In this document: positions 62,571 through 64,000 of the stretch, in pieces
Layout: each line of letters opens with the position of its first letter
Numbering within the stretch: position 1 is the first letter of the stretch
Assembly: GCF_025947185.1 (NCBI RefSeq)
Contig: NZ_CP110001.1
Span: 1,488,001 to 1,552,000 of the forward strand
DNA: 64,000 nucleotides
Reading direction: 5' to 3'
DNA from: Flavobacterium sp. N2038
GTDB taxonomy: Bacteria; Bacteroidota; Bacteroidia; Flavobacteriales; Flavobacteriaceae
The notes under the pieces: generated by a model
The model's database searches: none
What the model saw: the letters and a program-made list of their open reading frames with translations, nothing else
Told to the model about the DNA's origin: nothing
Made by a program: the position numbers and the translations under genes

Positions 62571-62631
62571 TCTCAGATTCTATTATAAAAGAAAAGCTCC
62601 AATGTAAATTGGAGCTTTTTTTATTAGGGTT
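62497..62631. repeat. Direct repeat copy 1 (end of carB plus terminator)
   Basis: About 135 bp, nearly identical to 63389-63525. It spans the last 24 codons of carB, the stop, the hairpin and a few bases after. Differences I see are two single-base changes and small changes in the T tract. Confidence 0.92.
62592..62619. terminator. Terminator of carB (copy 1 of a duplicated hairpin)
   Basis: Arms aaaagctccaat / attggagctttt with a 4-nt loop. It serves carB and, from the other side, the small ORF at 62624. Confidence 0.92.
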
Positions 62632-62770
62632 TGATCCTGACTATTTTGTTATCTTTAAGTATAACTAGTTCACTGTTTGATTTCTTTTTAAATTCAATTA
62701 ATTTTTCATAAACTTTACCCATCCCGTCAACAATTTTTTGTTGATTTAAGGATCTTTTATATTCTTTCAT
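62624..62770 (-). CDS. Small protein overlapping the zeta-like gene (candidate antitoxin)
   Basis: 48 residues, ATG start at 62770 inside the end of the zeta-like gene (14-bp overlap, different frame). It begins MKEYKRSLNQQKIVDGM, mostly helical and basic (VYEKLIEFKKKSNSELVIL). The stop codon lies in the T tract of the carB terminator. Antitoxin function is inferred only from the overlap with a toxin-like gene; classical zeta antitoxins (epsilon) lie upstream and are longer. Confidence 0.6.
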   Translation of the reverse strand: MKEYKRSLNQQKIVDGMGKVYEKLIEFKKKSNSELVILKDNKIVRIKP

Positions 62771-63341
62771 TCCAATATCTTTTTAAATTATAGAATTTAA
62801 TTTCACTTAAAATTTTGATTTCAGTTTCAAAAGATTTTTCAGCTATTAATTCGGGTATTCCGAATGAATTGTCAAAAATAAGCACTTCATCTACAATTTC
62901 AAGATAAATTTCGAAAAGGTTTTTAATTCCGTTTAGGTATCTGCGCTTTATAGTTTCTGTTTCGATGTTGTGACCTCCCTCTTTTACTCTCGTTTTAACT
63001 CTTTCAATTGCTAAATCAACCGTTTCAAGCCAAAAAAATAAAAGAGTGACGTTGTATTTTTCTTTTTTTGCCTGAATAATTTTTGATTTGTAACTTTTAG
63101 TTGCCAATGTAGTTTCAAAAGCAAAGGTCCGATTTCCATCTAAAAGTTCATGGATTCGATTTAGCATTATTCTTCCAGCTTCAAAAGATACTTTTTCAGG
63201 TTGAAAAGGAGATAGTCCTTTTGCAATTTCATCAGCATTTACAAACTCTTTACAATTTAAAATTTCTGGTAAAATAGTAAAGGAAGCAGTTGTTTTTCCT
63301 GCTCCATTACAACCTGAAATAATATAAAGATTTTTACTCAT
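62757..63341 (-). CDS. Zeta-toxin-like P-loop kinase
   Basis: 194 residues, ATG start. Walker A GCNGAGKTT (about 10-18), then FVNADEIAKGLSPFQPEKVS and EAGRIML (zeta-family substrate strand with the Asp), TFAFETTLATKSY (FETT motif), RVKTRVKEGGHNI (Arg-rich sensor) and a final VLIFDNSFGIPELI. Zeta toxins phosphorylate UDP-sugars and block cell-wall synthesis; this size is at the short end. No classical epsilon antitoxin is adjacent; a 48-codon gene overlaps its 3' end. The gene lies between two copies of the carB tail. Confidence 0.88.
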   Translation of the reverse strand: MSKNLYIISGCNGAGKTTASFTILPEILNCKEFVNADEIAKGLSPFQPEKVSFEAGRIMLNRIHELLDGNRTFAFETTLATKSYKSKIIQAKKEKYNVTLLFFWLETVDLAIERVKTRVKEGGHNIETETIKRRYLNGIKNLFEIYLEIVDEVLIFDNSFGIPELIAEKSFETEIKILSEIKFYNLKRYWNERI

Positions 63342-63387
63342 TCTTACAAAGGTAAAAAATAGCGGTCATAATTATTGTTTTTTTAGT

Positions 63388-63462
63388 ATGTTTATTGATG
63401 ACCTAAAAGACGATCAATTCTACGAATTGTACTCTAGAAGAAAAATGTATTTGAGTAAATAA
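63388..63462 (+). pseudogene. Fossil 3' end of carB
   Basis: The last 24 codons of carB (FIDDLKDDQFYELYSRRKMY then LSK and stop) are repeated here without the rest of the gene. Two changes are visible against the intact copy, one of them silent in the GAC/GAT codon. Confidence 0.9.
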
Positions 63463-63525
63463 TCTCAGATTCTATTCTAAAAGAAAAGCTCCAATGTAAA
63501 TTGGAGCTTTTCTTTATTTAGGGTT
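63389..63525. repeat. Direct repeat copy 2 (carB tail fossil plus terminator)
   Basis: Counterpart of 62497-62631. The two copies bracket the zeta-like/small-ORF cassette (about 760 bp). Confidence 0.92.
63484..63511. terminator. Copy 2 of the carB terminator hairpin
   Basis: The same aaaagctccaat / attggagctttt stem as at 62592-62619. It now lies 23 bp past the stop of the minus-strand gene at 63534 and terminates it. Confidence 0.88.
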
Positions 63526-63533
63526 ATAATTTT

Positions 63534-64000
63534 TTAGTTTGAAACATCATATCTATAACTGAAAGTACCATCAGTTACTTTTGTTGTAATAGGGTTTGAT
63601 GTGCTAACAGGTTTTGAATAATCTTCAACACAATTAAACGAGAATGTTCCTTTTACAGTTTTAGCATTTGTGTCAACTGCTGTTATTATCACATTACCTT
63701 CAACCGGATATTGAATATTGGTTCCTTTGCTGTTGTATGATATTTCTACCTGAGTTTTAGAAGCATCAAAAGAAGCTACTGTAATTGGGTATGTACCAAC
63801 TTTAAGATCACTTCTTTTAATTAAAATTCTAATTTCATCGATTAAAGTTTTTCTTCCCTGTAATTGGATATATTCTTTTTGTGGATAATAATCAAATAGG
63901 GGTTTAGTTGTGTAATCTGAAGCAAATGGATTATTCATTTCCCAAAGAGTTCCGTCAATTTTAGCAGTCATGGCAAATTTTGATGTAGAATCGGGTTTCT
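63534..64000 (-). CDS. DUF6252-like secreted protein (5' end outside the window)
   Basis: At least 155 codons are visible. The frame continues past the Met at 63971 through KPDSTSKFA to the right edge, so the start and probable lipoprotein signal lie beyond. MTAKIDGTLWEMNNPFASDY and the strands RILIKRSDLKVGTYPITVAS, GNVIITAVDTNAKTVKGTFS, VTDGTFSYRYDVSN fit DUF6252, a beta-sandwich family of Bacteroidota lipoproteins of unknown role. Assignment is by pattern and moderately sure. Confidence 0.7.
   Translation of the reverse strand, partial: KPDSTSKFAMTAKIDGTLWEMNNPFASDYTTKPLFDYYPQKEYIQLQGRKTLIDEIRILIKRSDLKVGTYPITVASFDASKTQVEISYNSKGTNIQYPVEGNVIITAVDTNAKTVKGTFSFNCVEDYSKPVSTSNPITTKVTDGTFSYRYDVSN

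Noticed and set aside
62757..63341. Complete epsilon-zeta operon
   Set aside because: No epsilon-like gene upstream of the kinase; only the small overlapping ORF downstream, which is unlike epsilon.
62497..63525. Prophage or ICE integrated at carB
   Set aside because: Only two genes lie between the repeats, with no integrase, structural or transfer genes.

Overview
The window is a chromosomal segment of a Bacteroidota bacterium, most probably a Flavobacterium. Evidence: AT-rich DNA with compact genes; a SusC/SusD pair; several TonB-linked outer-membrane proteins; Bacteroidota-only families (DUF4249, DUF4290, DUF5686, FecR with a C-terminal DUF4974-like part, GlmU-like LbH protein); a short CarB without the C-terminal regulatory domain; ribosomal proteins L34 and L31 type B; and promoters of the Bacteroidota type (TTG, about 19 nt, TAnnTTTG). 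Most of the window is core genome, with two or three accessory patches.

Layout. 1-6540 is the end of a polysaccharide-utilisation locus: a SusC receptor cut by the left edge, SusD, and a lipoprotein with fibronectin-III and beta-helix-type domains. 6653-9018 (minus) holds a pentapeptide-repeat protein, a small unknown protein and a two-gene unit made of a CHAT/caspase-like protein that seems to lack its catalytic residues plus an AraC-family regulator. 9143-9409 is the fragment of an Lrp/AsnC regulator. 9700-14894 (minus) is an ECF sigma / small protein / FecR / STN-TonB receptor / DUF4249 signalling-and-uptake cluster; its small protein resembles the one at 7260-7460. 15121-29729 is housekeeping: tRNA-Met, a START-like protein, a class IV aminotransferase, YqgE, HU, Fmt, RecQ, an ATPase, an esterase, DUF493, DUF4290, MurA (Asp at the fosfomycin-target position), a cation-efflux protein, DUF5686 and AroQ. 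29857-32326 has three related small beta-barrels, followed by XerD and an orphan PAS histidine kinase. 35043-37402 (minus) is coiled-coil protein / ZapA / 6S-like RNA / RNase Y. 37573-49837 contains an M23 peptidase with a TonB receptor, a calcium-loop lipoprotein, DUF2971, an operon in which a YhcG/DUF1016 nuclease sits between phosphoglucomutase and an MsbA-like exporter, and a glycosyltransferase with DUF4199. 50087-62570 includes L31B, a GlmU-like protein, PepSY-like, ABC-F, a porin with a DASS anion transporter, a GNAT-like remnant, a hydrolase, a TPR-like protein, L34 and CarB.

The most unusual locus is 62497-63525. A zeta-toxin-like kinase gene overlaps a 48-codon gene, and the pair lies between two direct copies of about 135 bp made of the 3' end of carB plus its terminator. 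The second copy is a fossil carB tail. This looks like a toxin cassette that entered or was duplicated at the end of carB while leaving a complete gene. The other strong non-coding signals are the 6S-like RNA rod next to zapA, a 180-bp nested perfect inverted repeat at 42607-42786, and several families of palindromic intergenic repeats.

Family names come from recognising motifs by eye; no database search was possible.
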